Assembly (NCBI GenBank): GCA_020853705.1
Contig: JADYYK010000084.1
Coordinates: 43,602-107,601 of the forward strand
Length of the DNA stretch: 64,000 bases
Origin: Deltaproteobacteria bacterium
GTDB lineage: Bacteria > Myxococcota_A > Polyangia > Haliangiales > JADYYK01
Direction of reading: 5' to 3'
Below, piece after piece: positions 41,640 through 50,938 of this stretch; the first letter of the stretch is position 1; each line of letters begins with the position of its first letter. Below the pieces are notes generated by a model. It worked only from the letters and a program-made list of their open reading frames with translations. It made no database searches and was not told the DNA's origin. The position numbers and the translations under genes are program-made.

Positions 41640-43331
41640 ATGGCGGTCAGAGCGAGGGGCAAGAAGGTCAAGAAGCAGCCAGTCAAGCCGGCCGCCAGGC
41701 CAGCCCGGAAGCAGCCCAAGGCGCGCGCCAAGTCGGCCAGGCCGGCCGCCACGGCGCTCGAGCTGGCGCACCGGCTGGCCTTGAACTCCTTCGCCGACGG
41801 CCTCCTGGAGGAGTGCTCGCGCGACAAGATGTCGCTGCGCGCCACCCTGGACCGCTTCCTGCCAGCGATCGCCGCGCGGCTCGGCGCGGTCGCCGGCCTG
41901 GTGCGCACCCGCGACGAGCAGCTCGCGCTCGAGTGTTACGAGAGCGGCGCCTGGTCGGACGACGAGCGCGCGGGGCTGTCGCGCGAGACCATCCGCCCCG
42001 TCACCAGGGCCGCCGACGGCCGGCGCACCATCATCGCGCAGCCGCTCGACGTCGGCGGCCGCAAGGTCGGCGTCGCCGCCTTCGCGTTCGCCGGCGACCG
42101 CCGCGCCGACAGCGACACGCTGGCCGCGCGCATCGACATCGTGTGCGAGCAGTTCGACGACGTGCTGGCCTCGATCCAGCAGGCCGGCTACAAGCAGGAG
42201 CTGATCGTGCGCCTGCAGCAGGCGCTCAAGAACGTGGTGTTCGACCGCGGCGTCGACGACGCGGTGTCCGCGCTCGGCAACGCCATCCCGCTGCGAGACC
42301 TGGTGCTGATCTACCAGGACGACGCCGGCGACGGCTCGGTCAGCTACCGGATCTACCGCGACGGCCTGTGCACCCACGACGCCGAGAGCCGGCCCCACCG
42401 CCACCTGCAGGAGCTGATCGACCGCGAGGGCGCCACGCTGCTCGACCACTCGCGCGCCAAGATCGCGCCCGTGCTCGGCATCGAAGGCGCGCTCGAGAGC
42501 GTGCTCATCGCGGGCCTGTCGACGCGCGCGCTGGGCAAGATCCTGGCGACCGCGGACAACGGACTGTCCACCTTCGGGCTCGACCTCCTGCGCGTGTTCG
42601 CCGAGTGCGTCAGCCAGCGCCTGGTCGACTACAACCGCGAGCGCCGCCACCTGTCACAGTTCTTCGGCCCCGCCGTCATCAACGAGCTCTTGCAGGATCC
42701 CAACTACACCGAGAGCTACCTGTCGCCGCGCACCGAGGAGGTCGCGCTGATCTACGCCGACATCAACTCGTTCACCAAGATCTCCGAGCAGATCCTCCTC
42801 GATCCGGGCAAGATCGGCCGCTTCGTCGACCGCTGGTCGGCCGGCGCGGTCGACATCCTGTGGAAGAACGGCGGCGTCTTCGACAAGATGGTCGGCGACT
42901 GCGTCATCGGCATCTTCGGCCCGCCCTTCTTCAGGACCACGCCGCGCCAGCGCATCACCGCCGCCGTCAAGGCCAGCCGCGAGATCCTGGCCTTCACCAT
43001 CGGCCTCGAGGCAGACCCCGAGCTGGCACAGATCGCCGCCAGCCCCGTGGTCCCCGGCCTCGGCGTCGCGGTCGGCCTCAACCTGTGCCCCGCCTCGGTC
43101 GGCCTGTTCGGCCCCAACCAGGACTTCACCGCCTTCTCCTCCGGCATGAACGCCACCGCGCGTCTGCAGTCCCTGGCCGGCTTCCGCGAGATCTTGATCA
43201 TGGACTCCGCCAGGGACGCCCTGGGCGACCTCGCCGCCCCGATCCGCGACGCCCGCTTCGAAGGCCCCCTGGAGGCCCCGGTCAAGAACGTGGCCCGGCC
43301 CCTGACCTACTACCGCATCACGTCCCCGTAG
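41640..43331 (+). CDS. class III adenylate/guanylate cyclase with GAF-like region
   Basis: 563 residues. A Lys/Ala/Pro-rich N-terminus (1-~45) is followed by a GAF-like sensory region (~60-330). The C-terminal cyclase homology domain holds the two metal-binding aspartates, Asp374 in ADINSFTKIS and Asp420 in DKMVGDCVIGIFGPP, then the GVAVGLNLCPASVGLFG region that carries the transition-state residues. It should convert ATP or GTP to the cyclic nucleotide in the cytosol in response to a signal; ATP is more likely but the specificity residues were not assigned. No membrane span is present. Confidence 0.88.
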   Translation: MAVRARGKKVKKQPVKPAARPARKQPKARAKSARPAATALELAHRLALNSFADGLLEECSRDKMSLRATLDRFLPAIAARLGAVAGLVRTRDEQLALECYESGAWSDDERAGLSRETIRPVTRAADGRRTIIAQPLDVGGRKVGVAAFAFAGDRRADSDTLAARIDIVCEQFDDVLASIQQAGYKQELIVRLQQALKNVVFDRGVDDAVSALGNAIPLRDLVLIYQDDAGDGSVSYRIYRDGLCTHDAESRPHRHLQELIDREGATLLDHSRAKIAPVLGIEGALESVLIAGLSTRALGKILATADNGLSTFGLDLLRVFAECVSQRLVDYNRERRHLSQFFGPAVINELLQDPNYTESYLSPRTEEVALIYADINSFTKISEQILLDPGKIGRFVDRWSAGAVDILWKNGGVFDKMVGDCVIGIFGPPFFRTTPRQRITAAVKASREILAFTIGLEADPELAQIAASPVVPGLGVAVGLNLCPASVGLFGPNQDFTAFSSGMNATARLQSLAGFREILIMDSARDALGDLAAPIRDARFEGPLEAPVKNVARPLTYYRITSP

Positions 43332-43360
43332 CGCCGCCTCAGCGCGCCGCAGCCCGGTGA

Positions 43361-43366
43361 TATGAT
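43361..43366 (+). promoter_or_regulatory. -10-like TATGAT upstream of the Cys-repeat protein
   Basis: TATGAT at 32 bases before the ATG of the surface protein, which also has a G-rich region (CGGGGGGGAT) as possible ribosome-binding site. Confidence 0.35.
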
Positions 43367-43398
43367 GATCCCCGAACCGTCCACTTCCCGGGGGGGAT

Positions 43399-46300
43399 AT
43401 GAGCAATCGAACTGGCCGGGTGCTGAACCTGGCGTGCGCGCTCCTGCTCGCGTCGACCGCGGTGGCCCGCGCGGCGGACAAGACCTACGCCACCGGGTCG
43501 TACATCGTGCCGACCGATCTGGACTACCAAGATCAGGGCATGTTGCGCGCGTATGGGCTGGTGTATGCCCTGCTCCGCGCTGGCGTGACGGTGGACTGGG
43601 TCATCCGCCCCGCCAAGCCGCATCTCGGGATCGACTTCACCGCCTCGGCGGTCGACCGCCAGACCAGCGCGCCGATCACAGCCCACGGCTATCGCGGTGG
43701 TCCCTTCGTCATCTCCGCCACCGACGTGCCGGTAGCTACCTCGATCGTGGCCGGCTGGCAGGCCGCCAACCCCACAGTCAAGGTCCATGTCACCACGGCG
43801 CCCTTCACCGGCTTCGTCAAACGCCGCCTGGTCGCGGCTCCCAACATTGCCGTGTTTGCAGACGGCAACGAGCTGATCGCCTTTCGCTATCTCAATAGCG
43901 CTGGCATCCCCGATTCGAAGGGGCAAACCTGGCCCGCGACCAAGGACAACAACTCGTGCGGCTATGCGGCCTGGCCCGACGTCCTGTGCGAGACCGAGAC
44001 CGCGGGCGGCACGGTCTCGCATAGCGACGGCAAGCTGTTCGACGGCAGCGGACAGCCAGCGTACTGCCAGATGATGAGCATGCACTGGGCGGTCGCCGAC
44101 GCCAACACGGCGATCGGCACCGAGGTCGTGGCCGAGTACCGCGCCTTCTTGCAGTTTCCCGTGCACCTGTTCGCCGAGTGCCAGGCCGTCAATGCGATCG
44201 AGAACAACGTCAACGGGAAGTTCCTCACCCCGAATGGCTTCCTCATCGCCAGTCAGCCGACGAGCTACGACTTCTACAACGACGAGGTCGCGTTCTCCCA
44301 GCTGGATGGTCCCTTCAAGTCAGTCGGCGGCTCCGAGCCCTCGTACTCGCTGCCGGCCGGAAACAGCTACCTCAACGACGTCGTCATGATCAGCGGCTCG
44401 GGTGACGGCGTGGGTGTCCGCGACGTCTGGATGACGGGCTATGCGGGCGGCGGCTGTCCCATCTCCTCCGACGACTGCACCGCGAGCGCGCTCGGCAAGG
44501 TCAGCTATCTGGGTGGCCACGACTACTCGAAGGCCGGCCTGCCGATCAGCGCGCACAACGAGACCAACGGTGTCCGCCTGTTCCTCAACTCCCTGCTCGA
44601 GGCCGACTGTGGCGTCGACGTCGGCCAGCCGGCGGTCACCGTCACCAAGGACGCGCCGCGCTTTCCTGCCTCGGCGATGGTCACCTTCACGGTGAGCTAC
44701 CGCAATTCCGGCGCTGGCATGGCGCTCGGCGCCACCCTGGAAGATCCACTCCCGGCGGGTGCCGTCTTCATCTCGGCGTCGAACGGGGGCACCTGGGATG
44801 GCACCCGGGTCAACTGGACGCTGGGGACGATCGCTCCCGGGCGCAGCGGGTCGGTCACGGTGACCGTGATGCTGTCGGCGCCTGGTACCTATGCCAATCA
44901 GGACACGCTGCGCTATTCCTCGGGTGTCACCCCGCGCACCGAGCTCTCGAACAGCACCCTGTCGACGTTTGGCCAGGACCAGGACGGCGACGGTCTCGGT
45001 GACGCTGACGAAGTCGGCCGGGGGACCGATCCGAACGATGCCGACTCCGACGACGATGGCGTCTCGGATGGCCTCGAGGTGCTCACCTTCCTCACCAATC
45101 CGCTGCTGGCCGATACCGACAACGACGGCCTGCAGGACGGCACCGAGCTCGGGTTCGTGGGCCTGTGCACCGCGTCCTGTCACACCCCGGCGCGCTGCGC
45201 CACCGCCAGTACCGGGGCCGGCTTCGTGCCGGACGCCGATTGCAGCACGACCACCAACCCGAACGATCCGACCGATCCGGCGCGTTGCGGCGATCTGGTC
45301 TGCAACGGCACCGAGACCTGCTCGACCTGTAGCGCCGACTGCGGCCCCTGCCCGCCCCGATGCGGTGATGGCACGTGCAACGGCACCGACACCTGCAGCA
45401 ACTGTCCAGGTGACTGTGGCATCTGCCCCATCTCGTGCGGCAACGGTACCTGCGACATGCCCGCGGAGAGCTGCTCGACCTGTCCCGCCGACTGCAACGC
45501 CTGTCCGCCCACCTGCGGGGACGGCAGCTGCAACGGCACCGAGACCTGTTCGAGCTGCGCCGGCGATTGTGGTCCGTGCGCTCCGCGCTGCGGCGATGGC
45601 ACGTGCAACGGCACCGAGACCTGCTCGACCTGCGTCGGTGACTGCGGCGCCTGCGCCCCGCGCTGCGGCGATGCCCTGTGCAACGGCACCGAGACGTGTA
45701 CGACCTGCGTCGGCGATTGCGGCCCTTGCGCCCCGCGCTGCGGCGATGGCCTGTGCAACGGCACCGAGACGTGCACGACCTGCGTCGGTGATTGCGGCCC
45801 CTGTCCGCCCAGCTGCGGTGATGGCGCCTGCAACGGCACCGAGACCTGCGCGACCTGCGCTGGCGACTGCGGGGCCTGCCCGCGCTGCGGAGACGGCCTG
45901 TGCAACGGCAGCGAGGCGTGCTCGACCTGCCCAGGCGATTGCGGGACCTGCATGTCTGGCTGCGGCAACGGGATCTGCGAGGCAGTCGAGAGCTGCACGA
46001 CCTGCGGGTCGGATTGCGGGGCGTGCGCCGGGCGCTGCGGCGATGGATTGTGCGACAGCACCGAGAGCTGCACCTCGTGCGTCGGCGATTGCGGCGCCTG
46101 CTCGACCACCTGCGGTGATGGCAACTGCAGCGCCGCCGAGACCTGCGCCAGTTGCGCGGCCGATTGCAGCGCGTGCGCTGCATCGTGCGGCAATGGCGTG
46201 TGTGAGCCCGGCGAGCTGTGTGGCAGCTGCTCGTCGGACTGCGGGAGCTGCTCCGGTTTGTGCGGAGATGGCGTCTGCGATCCTCTCGAGACCTGCGCGA

Positions 46301-46635
46301 GCTGCCCCGCGGAGTGCGCGATCCGGTGCCCCGCCGCGGACGGCGGTCCGACCGATGCTGGCGGCTCGGTGGACGGTGGCAACCCGAGTGATGGCGGCGA
46401 CCAGGTCGACGCCGGCGGCGCCGACGGCGGCAGCCCCGATGCCAGCAGCGGAGACGCGATGACCGGGCAGCCGCCTGCGGGCCAGGACAGCGGCTGCGGC
46501 TGTCGCACCAGCGGCCGGGACACGCACTCGCTCGGGGGCTTGCTCAGCCTGGCCGGAGTGCTCGCCCTGCTCCTGTACCGCCGCTCGCGCCGCCCCTGGA
46601 GGTCGGTCCGGGAACGGTCGGGTGGTCCGACCTGA
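43399..46635 (+). CDS. secreted surface protein with 14 Cys-rich repeats and MYXO-CTERM-like tail
   Basis: 1078 residues. Signal peptide 1-~26 (ARA/ADK). Residues ~26-410 are a domain of unknown family rich in Gly and aromatic residues, with conserved Cys. Residues ~413-515 read as a DUF11-type sheet (VTVTKDAPRFPASAMVTFTVSYRNSGAGMALGATLEDPLP). Then calcium-binding type-3-like motifs (DQDGDGLGDADEVGRGTDPNDADSDDDGVSDG). From ~630 to 977 fourteen ~24-residue repeats of the form CGDGxCNGTETCxTCxGDCGxC. A Gly/Asp linker and the C-terminal GCGCRT...LLSLAGVLALLLYRRSRR, a MYXO-CTERM-like sorting tail, complete it. Probably exported by type II secretion and anchored to the outer membrane. Confidence 0.85.
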   Translation: MSNRTGRVLNLACALLLASTAVARAADKTYATGSYIVPTDLDYQDQGMLRAYGLVYALLRAGVTVDWVIRPAKPHLGIDFTASAVDRQTSAPITAHGYRGGPFVISATDVPVATSIVAGWQAANPTVKVHVTTAPFTGFVKRRLVAAPNIAVFADGNELIAFRYLNSAGIPDSKGQTWPATKDNNSCGYAAWPDVLCETETAGGTVSHSDGKLFDGSGQPAYCQMMSMHWAVADANTAIGTEVVAEYRAFLQFPVHLFAECQAVNAIENNVNGKFLTPNGFLIASQPTSYDFYNDEVAFSQLDGPFKSVGGSEPSYSLPAGNSYLNDVVMISGSGDGVGVRDVWMTGYAGGGCPISSDDCTASALGKVSYLGGHDYSKAGLPISAHNETNGVRLFLNSLLEADCGVDVGQPAVTVTKDAPRFPASAMVTFTVSYRNSGAGMALGATLEDPLPAGAVFISASNGGTWDGTRVNWTLGTIAPGRSGSVTVTVMLSAPGTYANQDTLRYSSGVTPRTELSNSTLSTFGQDQDGDGLGDADEVGRGTDPNDADSDDDGVSDGLEVLTFLTNPLLADTDNDGLQDGTELGFVGLCTASCHTPARCATASTGAGFVPDADCSTTTNPNDPTDPARCGDLVCNGTETCSTCSADCGPCPPRCGDGTCNGTDTCSNCPGDCGICPISCGNGTCDMPAESCSTCPADCNACPPTCGDGSCNGTETCSSCAGDCGPCAPRCGDGTCNGTETCSTCVGDCGACAPRCGDALCNGTETCTTCVGDCGPCAPRCGDGLCNGTETCTTCVGDCGPCPPSCGDGACNGTETCATCAGDCGACPRCGDGLCNGSEACSTCPGDCGTCMSGCGNGICEAVESCTTCGSDCGACAGRCGDGLCDSTESCTSCVGDCGACSTTCGDGNCSAAETCASCAADCSACAASCGNGVCEPGELCGSCSSDCGSCSGLCGDGVCDPLETCASCPAECAIRCPAADGGPTDAGGSVDGGNPSDGGDQVDAGGADGGSPDASSGDAMTGQPPAGQDSGCGCRTSGRDTHSLGGLLSLAGVLALLLYRRSRRPWRSVRERSGGPT
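45286..46329 (+). repeat. 14 tandem Cys-rich repeats (69-75 bases each)
   Basis: Repeat units of 23-24 codons. The middle units share almost identical DNA (TGCAACGGCACCGAGACSTG recurs), so recent duplication or gene conversion is likely, while the last three units are diverged. Confidence 0.85.
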
Positions 46636-46749
46636 CGGTTGGAGTCGCCTTGCAAGCTGCCACCAGCCAGCCGCGCCACACGCCGCGACACAGCCGAAAT
46701 ACGCCAGGCTGGCGCCAGCGTTCCAGGCGCGGTTACACTCGACCTTGCG

Positions 46750-47964
46750 TTGTCAGAGTCCCCCGAAAACACCGCCCTCGCCGAGCTCCTCGAGGCGATC
46801 GCAGATCGCCGCATCCGCCGCAAGGTGCAGAAGTTGCTCCAGATCGGCGAGGAGGCCGTGCGCGCGCTCGGCGAGCTGGACGCCGCGCTGTACGTCCGCG
46901 AGGACGGCGAGGAACAGCTCCAGATCGTCTCCGACGCCGTCCTGAGCCACCTGCGCCGGCTGCTCGACTACCTGCGCATGGTCGCGGCGCCCGAGAACCC
47001 CGCGCCGGGAGAGTCCGCGGCCGAGGCGGCGCCGGCGGCCCCCGTCAGCGCGCCCACGCTCGCGCGCGGGGCGGCGCTGGGCGTCATCGCCACGCGCAAC
47101 CGGACCGACGACGAGAAGTGGCGCGCGCTCACCAGCGAGATGGACACGCTCCACTACGGGCTGAGCTCGGAGCTGCGCGAGTACGATCGTCGCTTCGCGG
47201 ACGCGCTCTCCAACGATCGCAAGGAGCAGGCGCTCGGCGACCTCAACGACGCGACGACCGCGCTGATGGACGGCGTCTTCGCGGTCATGACGACGGTGTA
47301 CGAGTGCTTCCTCGGCCACGCCGAGCCCGAGCGCATGATCCCGGGGCACCGCGACACCCTCGGCAAGGCGCTGGCGGTGCGGCGCGCCATCGCCGAGCTG
47401 CGCCGCACCGTGCGTGACCTCAACCAGACCATCCAGGATCGCGCCTCCGATCCGGTGCTGGCGCAGGCCAGCTACCAGCGCATGGTCGAAGCGGTGGTCG
47501 ACTTCATCAAGAGCGAGGTGTTCTTCTACCTGCGCTCCGACACCCGCAAGGAGTTCGACCGCCTGCGCGAGCTCCTGGCCAGCGGGAACGCCAAGCAGAA
47601 CCGCAACGACTGCGAAGGCTTCGACAAGTACCTCGACTCGCTGGCCTTCATCTCCCAGCGCGTCGTCCTCATCACGCACGACAACGAGATCAAGACCAAG
47701 GTCACGGCCGAGCTCGACCGCGCCCTGGCCTACGTGAACCTCCTGCCCGAGCTGGTCTGTGACGTGATCCTCGAGGCCTTCACCAAGGCCGAGCGCCTCC
47801 TCGGCCTGAGCGATCAGATCGACGACCTCGTCACCCGCTGGCACGCGCTCGACGACAACGCCCGCGCCGACATCGACCGGGCCGTCCCCCTGGCCCGCGC
47901 GCTGTGCGACCTCGTGCGCCCCCCGCCCCAGAACTCGCCCCCGGGCAGCAGCGACTTCTTCTGA
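46750..47964 (+). CDS. hypothetical alpha-helical protein
   Basis: 404 residues from TTG 46750 (MSESPENTALAELL...); a longer reading to TTG 46639 has little coding character. A TACACT hexamer lies ten bases upstream. The sequence is alpha-helical throughout with charged amphipathic segments (LLEAIADRRIRRKVQKLLQIGEEAVRALGEL, RAIAELRRTVRDLNQTIQDRA) and only one Ala/Pro-rich linker around 95-110. No signal peptide, membrane span or recognised domain. Cytoplasmic; function unknown. It lies between the MYXO-CTERM protein and the GH31 enzyme with no clear link to either. Confidence 0.75.
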   Translation: MSESPENTALAELLEAIADRRIRRKVQKLLQIGEEAVRALGELDAALYVREDGEEQLQIVSDAVLSHLRRLLDYLRMVAAPENPAPGESAAEAAPAAPVSAPTLARGAALGVIATRNRTDDEKWRALTSEMDTLHYGLSSELREYDRRFADALSNDRKEQALGDLNDATTALMDGVFAVMTTVYECFLGHAEPERMIPGHRDTLGKALAVRRAIAELRRTVRDLNQTIQDRASDPVLAQASYQRMVEAVVDFIKSEVFFYLRSDTRKEFDRLRELLASGNAKQNRNDCEGFDKYLDSLAFISQRVVLITHDNEIKTKVTAELDRALAYVNLLPELVCDVILEAFTKAERLLGLSDQIDDLVTRWHALDDNARADIDRAVPLARALCDLVRPPPQNSPPGSSDFF

Positions 47965-48114
47965 GCCCAGCCGCCGGCGGCGGCGTAGGCGGGCCGCCCT
48001 GGCGTCTGCCGCGTGCAATGTCGAGGAACGCAACATGGCGGGCCTCGGCGCCCGCTGCGACCGACGCAGGTCCGCGGAAATTCAGGGGGCACGACCGTTG
48101 CAGCAAACGGCGAA

Positions 48115-50937
48115 GTGCGTCGCGCCCTCATCATCGTCGTGCCCGGTCTGCTGCTGGCTGGCTGTGGCGGCGGTACGGCCGGGCCGACCGATGCGGGCGA
48201 CGGCGGCGACGGTGCCACTGATGCCGGGCCGCGCATGTGTGGTGAAGGGCCGCTGCCGGGGTTTGTCGGGCGGCCAGCGCCCAACGTGCTGCGCGCGGCG
48301 TGCGATGGCGTCAGCGTCGAGGTAGCCGTGTTCGCCGATGGCGTGGCCAGGCTGCGCTATCTGCCCGCTGGTGCGACCGCGCTGCAGCGACCCTGGTCGG
48401 TGGTGCAGTCGCTGGCGGCGGCGACCGAGCTGCGCAGCGGTGGCGACCGCGACAGCAGCGGCGCCACGCTGTGCACGCCCGAGCTGGCAGTCCATCTCGA
48501 TGCCCGCTGTCACGTCATCGTCAGCGACGCCGCTGGTCGCACCCTGGTCGACGACGGGGCCGACGGTGGCTGGTCACGCAGCGCGGATGTCACGACGCTG
48601 GCGCGGCGAGCGCCACCGGGCGTGCACTACTATGGCTTCGGCGAGCGCAACGGCGCGCTGGATCGTCGCGGGCGCCGGCTGACCTTCTGGAACACCGATG
48701 CCTACGACTCCAGCCAGGGCGGCTATCGCCCCGATCAAGATCCGCTGTATCAGTCGATCCCGTTCTATCTCGCGCTCGACGGCGCAGTCGCACATGGTGT
48801 CTTCACCGACGTGACGCACCGCCTGGAGATCGATGTCGCGGCGGCGCGCGCCGACCGGATCGACGTGTCGACCCGGGCCGACGGGACCATCGACCAGTAT
48901 GTGTTCGCGGGCCCGTCACTCGCCGAGGTGGTCAGGCGCTACACCGCGCTGACCGGGCGCACGCCGCAGCCACCACGCTGGGCGCTGGGCTTCCACCAGA
49001 GTCGCTGGGGCTATGGCAGCGCGGCCGAGTTCGAGGCCATCGCCGCCGAGCTGCGTCGGCGCGAGCTGCCTGCCGACGGGCTGTGGCTGGACATCCAGCA
49101 CCTCGACGGCTATCGCACCTTCACCTTCGATCCGCAGAACTTCCCCGCTCCCGAGGCCATGCTGGCGCGCCTCGCCGCGCAGGGCTTTCACACCACAGTG
49201 ATCGTCGATCCCGGGATCAAGGTCGACCCCGACTGGCCCGTCTATCAGGACGGCGTGGCGGGGCGACACTTCCTGGAGACCGCGGCGGGGGCGCCGTTCG
49301 TGGGCACTGCGTGGCCGGGCGCCTCGGTGTTCCCTGACTTCACGCGGCCCGAGACGCGCACCTTCTGGGGCCAGCACATCGGCGCGCTGGTGCGACGCGG
49401 TGTCGCCGGCATCTGGCTCGATGTCAACGAGCCGACCACCTTCCCCGAGGGTGGCGGCGGCACCAGCATCCCCGACGACGTCATCGCGCGCGGTGACGCT
49501 CAGACGACCATGGCCGAGGTGCACAACATCTACGCCAACCTCGAGGCCGAGGCCACCGTGGCCGCGCTGCGCCAGGCTGCGCCAGGTCAGCGTCCGTTCG
49601 TGCTCACCCGCGCCGGCTATGCCGGGATCCAGCGTCACGCCGCGGTGTGGACCGGCGATGCACCCAGCACGTTCGCCACGCTGGCCAACCAGCTGCCCAT
49701 GTTGCTGGGCATGGGGCTGTCGGGAGTGCCGTTCGTGGGCAGCGACGTCGGTGGCTATTCGGGCCATGCCTCGCCCGAGCTGTATGCGCGCTGGATGGCG
49801 CTGGGCACGGTGTCGCCGTTCTTTCGCGCCCACGTGACCTCGGGTGTTCCGGGCCAGGAGCCATGGCAGTTCGGCCCCGAGGTCGAGGACATCTCACGCG
49901 CGCTGACCCGCCAGCGCTACCGTCTGCTGCCCTACCTCGAGAGTCTGCTGGCGGATGCAGCCAGCACCGGCGCGCCGCCGCTGCGCCCGATGCTGTGGGA
50001 GTTCCAGGCTGACGCCCGCTTCGTGAACACCGGGGATCAGGCCATGCTGGGGCCGTCGCTGCTGCTGGCGCCGGTGGTCGACGCGGCTGCGACCTCGCGC
50101 AGCGTGGTGCTGCCGGCGGGGCGCTGGTTCGACTACCAGTCGGACGCGGTGTACGACGGGCCCGCCACCCTGACGTTGCCGGTCACGCTGGCGGCGCTGC
50201 CGATGCTGGTGCGTGCTGGCGCGGTGCTGCCAACCCGGCCGTTCGCGGCAACCACGACGGCGACCGCGGCGGGGCCGCTGTCCTGGCAGATCTATCCGGT
50301 CGCCGCGGGCACCAGCGTCATGAGCGACCTGGCCGAGGACGCTGGTGACGGCGCGCTGACACCGGCGCGTCGGCGCATCACGGTGACGCGGCTCGGCGAC
50401 CGCACCCGCATCACGGTCGAGGCGCTGGGTGGCGAGTACGCGCCGCCCGCGCGGATGTTGCAGCTGCGTCTGCATCGCGTTGATCACGCGCCCACCGCGG
50501 CGCTCCTCGATGGGGTTCCGATCAGCTTCAGCCATGACGCCCGCGACCTCTCGGTCGAGGTCGAGGTCGCGGATCGGCCGACCTTCACGGTCGAGGTCGT
50601 GGGCGACGACAGTCTGCTGGCACCCGCACCGCCGGTCGCGATGGAGGTGCGCATCGAGCTGCCCGCAGGAACACCGATGACGACACCGGTCACGCTGGCG
50701 TCGGACGCCTGGGGCTGGACCCACATGCCCCTGGTTCGGTCCAGCGCCACGCTGGCGACAGGGACGGTGAGCATCCCGCGCGGCACCTGGTTCCACTACA
50801 AGGTCACGCGCGGCGACTGGGCCACCGTCGAGAAGGGCGCCGGGTGCGTGGAGATGACGAACCGGTACCGCCTGGCGGCGAGCAGCACGGTGATCAGCGA
50901 TACGGTGGCGACCTGGCGTGATATCTGCGGCTTTTGA
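48115..50937 (+). CDS. lipoprotein GH31 alpha-glucosidase/xylosidase family enzyme
   Basis: 940 residues from GTG 48115, the first start in frame that gives a proper lipoprotein signal (VPGLLLAGC). The GH31 barrel shows nucleophile Asp436 in GIWLDVNEPTTF and acid/base Asp544 in GVPFVGSDVGGYSG, plus LWLDIQHLDGYRTFTFD upstream. The residues ~840-940 (MEVRIELPAGTPMTTPVTLASDAWGWTHMPL) look like a CBM20/48-type starch-binding sheet. It should hydrolyse alpha-glucosides at the cell surface; alpha-xylosidase activity cannot be excluded. The gene ends one base from the convergent secreted protein gene. Confidence 0.88.
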   Translation: MRRALIIVVPGLLLAGCGGGTAGPTDAGDGGDGATDAGPRMCGEGPLPGFVGRPAPNVLRAACDGVSVEVAVFADGVARLRYLPAGATALQRPWSVVQSLAAATELRSGGDRDSSGATLCTPELAVHLDARCHVIVSDAAGRTLVDDGADGGWSRSADVTTLARRAPPGVHYYGFGERNGALDRRGRRLTFWNTDAYDSSQGGYRPDQDPLYQSIPFYLALDGAVAHGVFTDVTHRLEIDVAAARADRIDVSTRADGTIDQYVFAGPSLAEVVRRYTALTGRTPQPPRWALGFHQSRWGYGSAAEFEAIAAELRRRELPADGLWLDIQHLDGYRTFTFDPQNFPAPEAMLARLAAQGFHTTVIVDPGIKVDPDWPVYQDGVAGRHFLETAAGAPFVGTAWPGASVFPDFTRPETRTFWGQHIGALVRRGVAGIWLDVNEPTTFPEGGGGTSIPDDVIARGDAQTTMAEVHNIYANLEAEATVAALRQAAPGQRPFVLTRAGYAGIQRHAAVWTGDAPSTFATLANQLPMLLGMGLSGVPFVGSDVGGYSGHASPELYARWMALGTVSPFFRAHVTSGVPGQEPWQFGPEVEDISRALTRQRYRLLPYLESLLADAASTGAPPLRPMLWEFQADARFVNTGDQAMLGPSLLLAPVVDAAATSRSVVLPAGRWFDYQSDAVYDGPATLTLPVTLAALPMLVRAGAVLPTRPFAATTTATAAGPLSWQIYPVAAGTSVMSDLAEDAGDGALTPARRRITVTRLGDRTRITVEALGGEYAPPARMLQLRLHRVDHAPTAALLDGVPISFSHDARDLSVEVEVADRPTFTVEVVGDDSLLAPAPPVAMEVRIELPAGTPMTTPVTLASDAWGWTHMPLVRSSATLATGTVSIPRGTWFHYKVTRGDWATVEKGAGCVEMTNRYRLAASSTVISDTVATWRDICGF

Positions 50938-50938
50938 C

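Noticed and set aside
45286..46329. Regularly spaced repeats as a CRISPR array
   Set aside because: The period is a codon multiple, there are no variable spacers, and the repeats translate to Cys-rich modules within one long gene.
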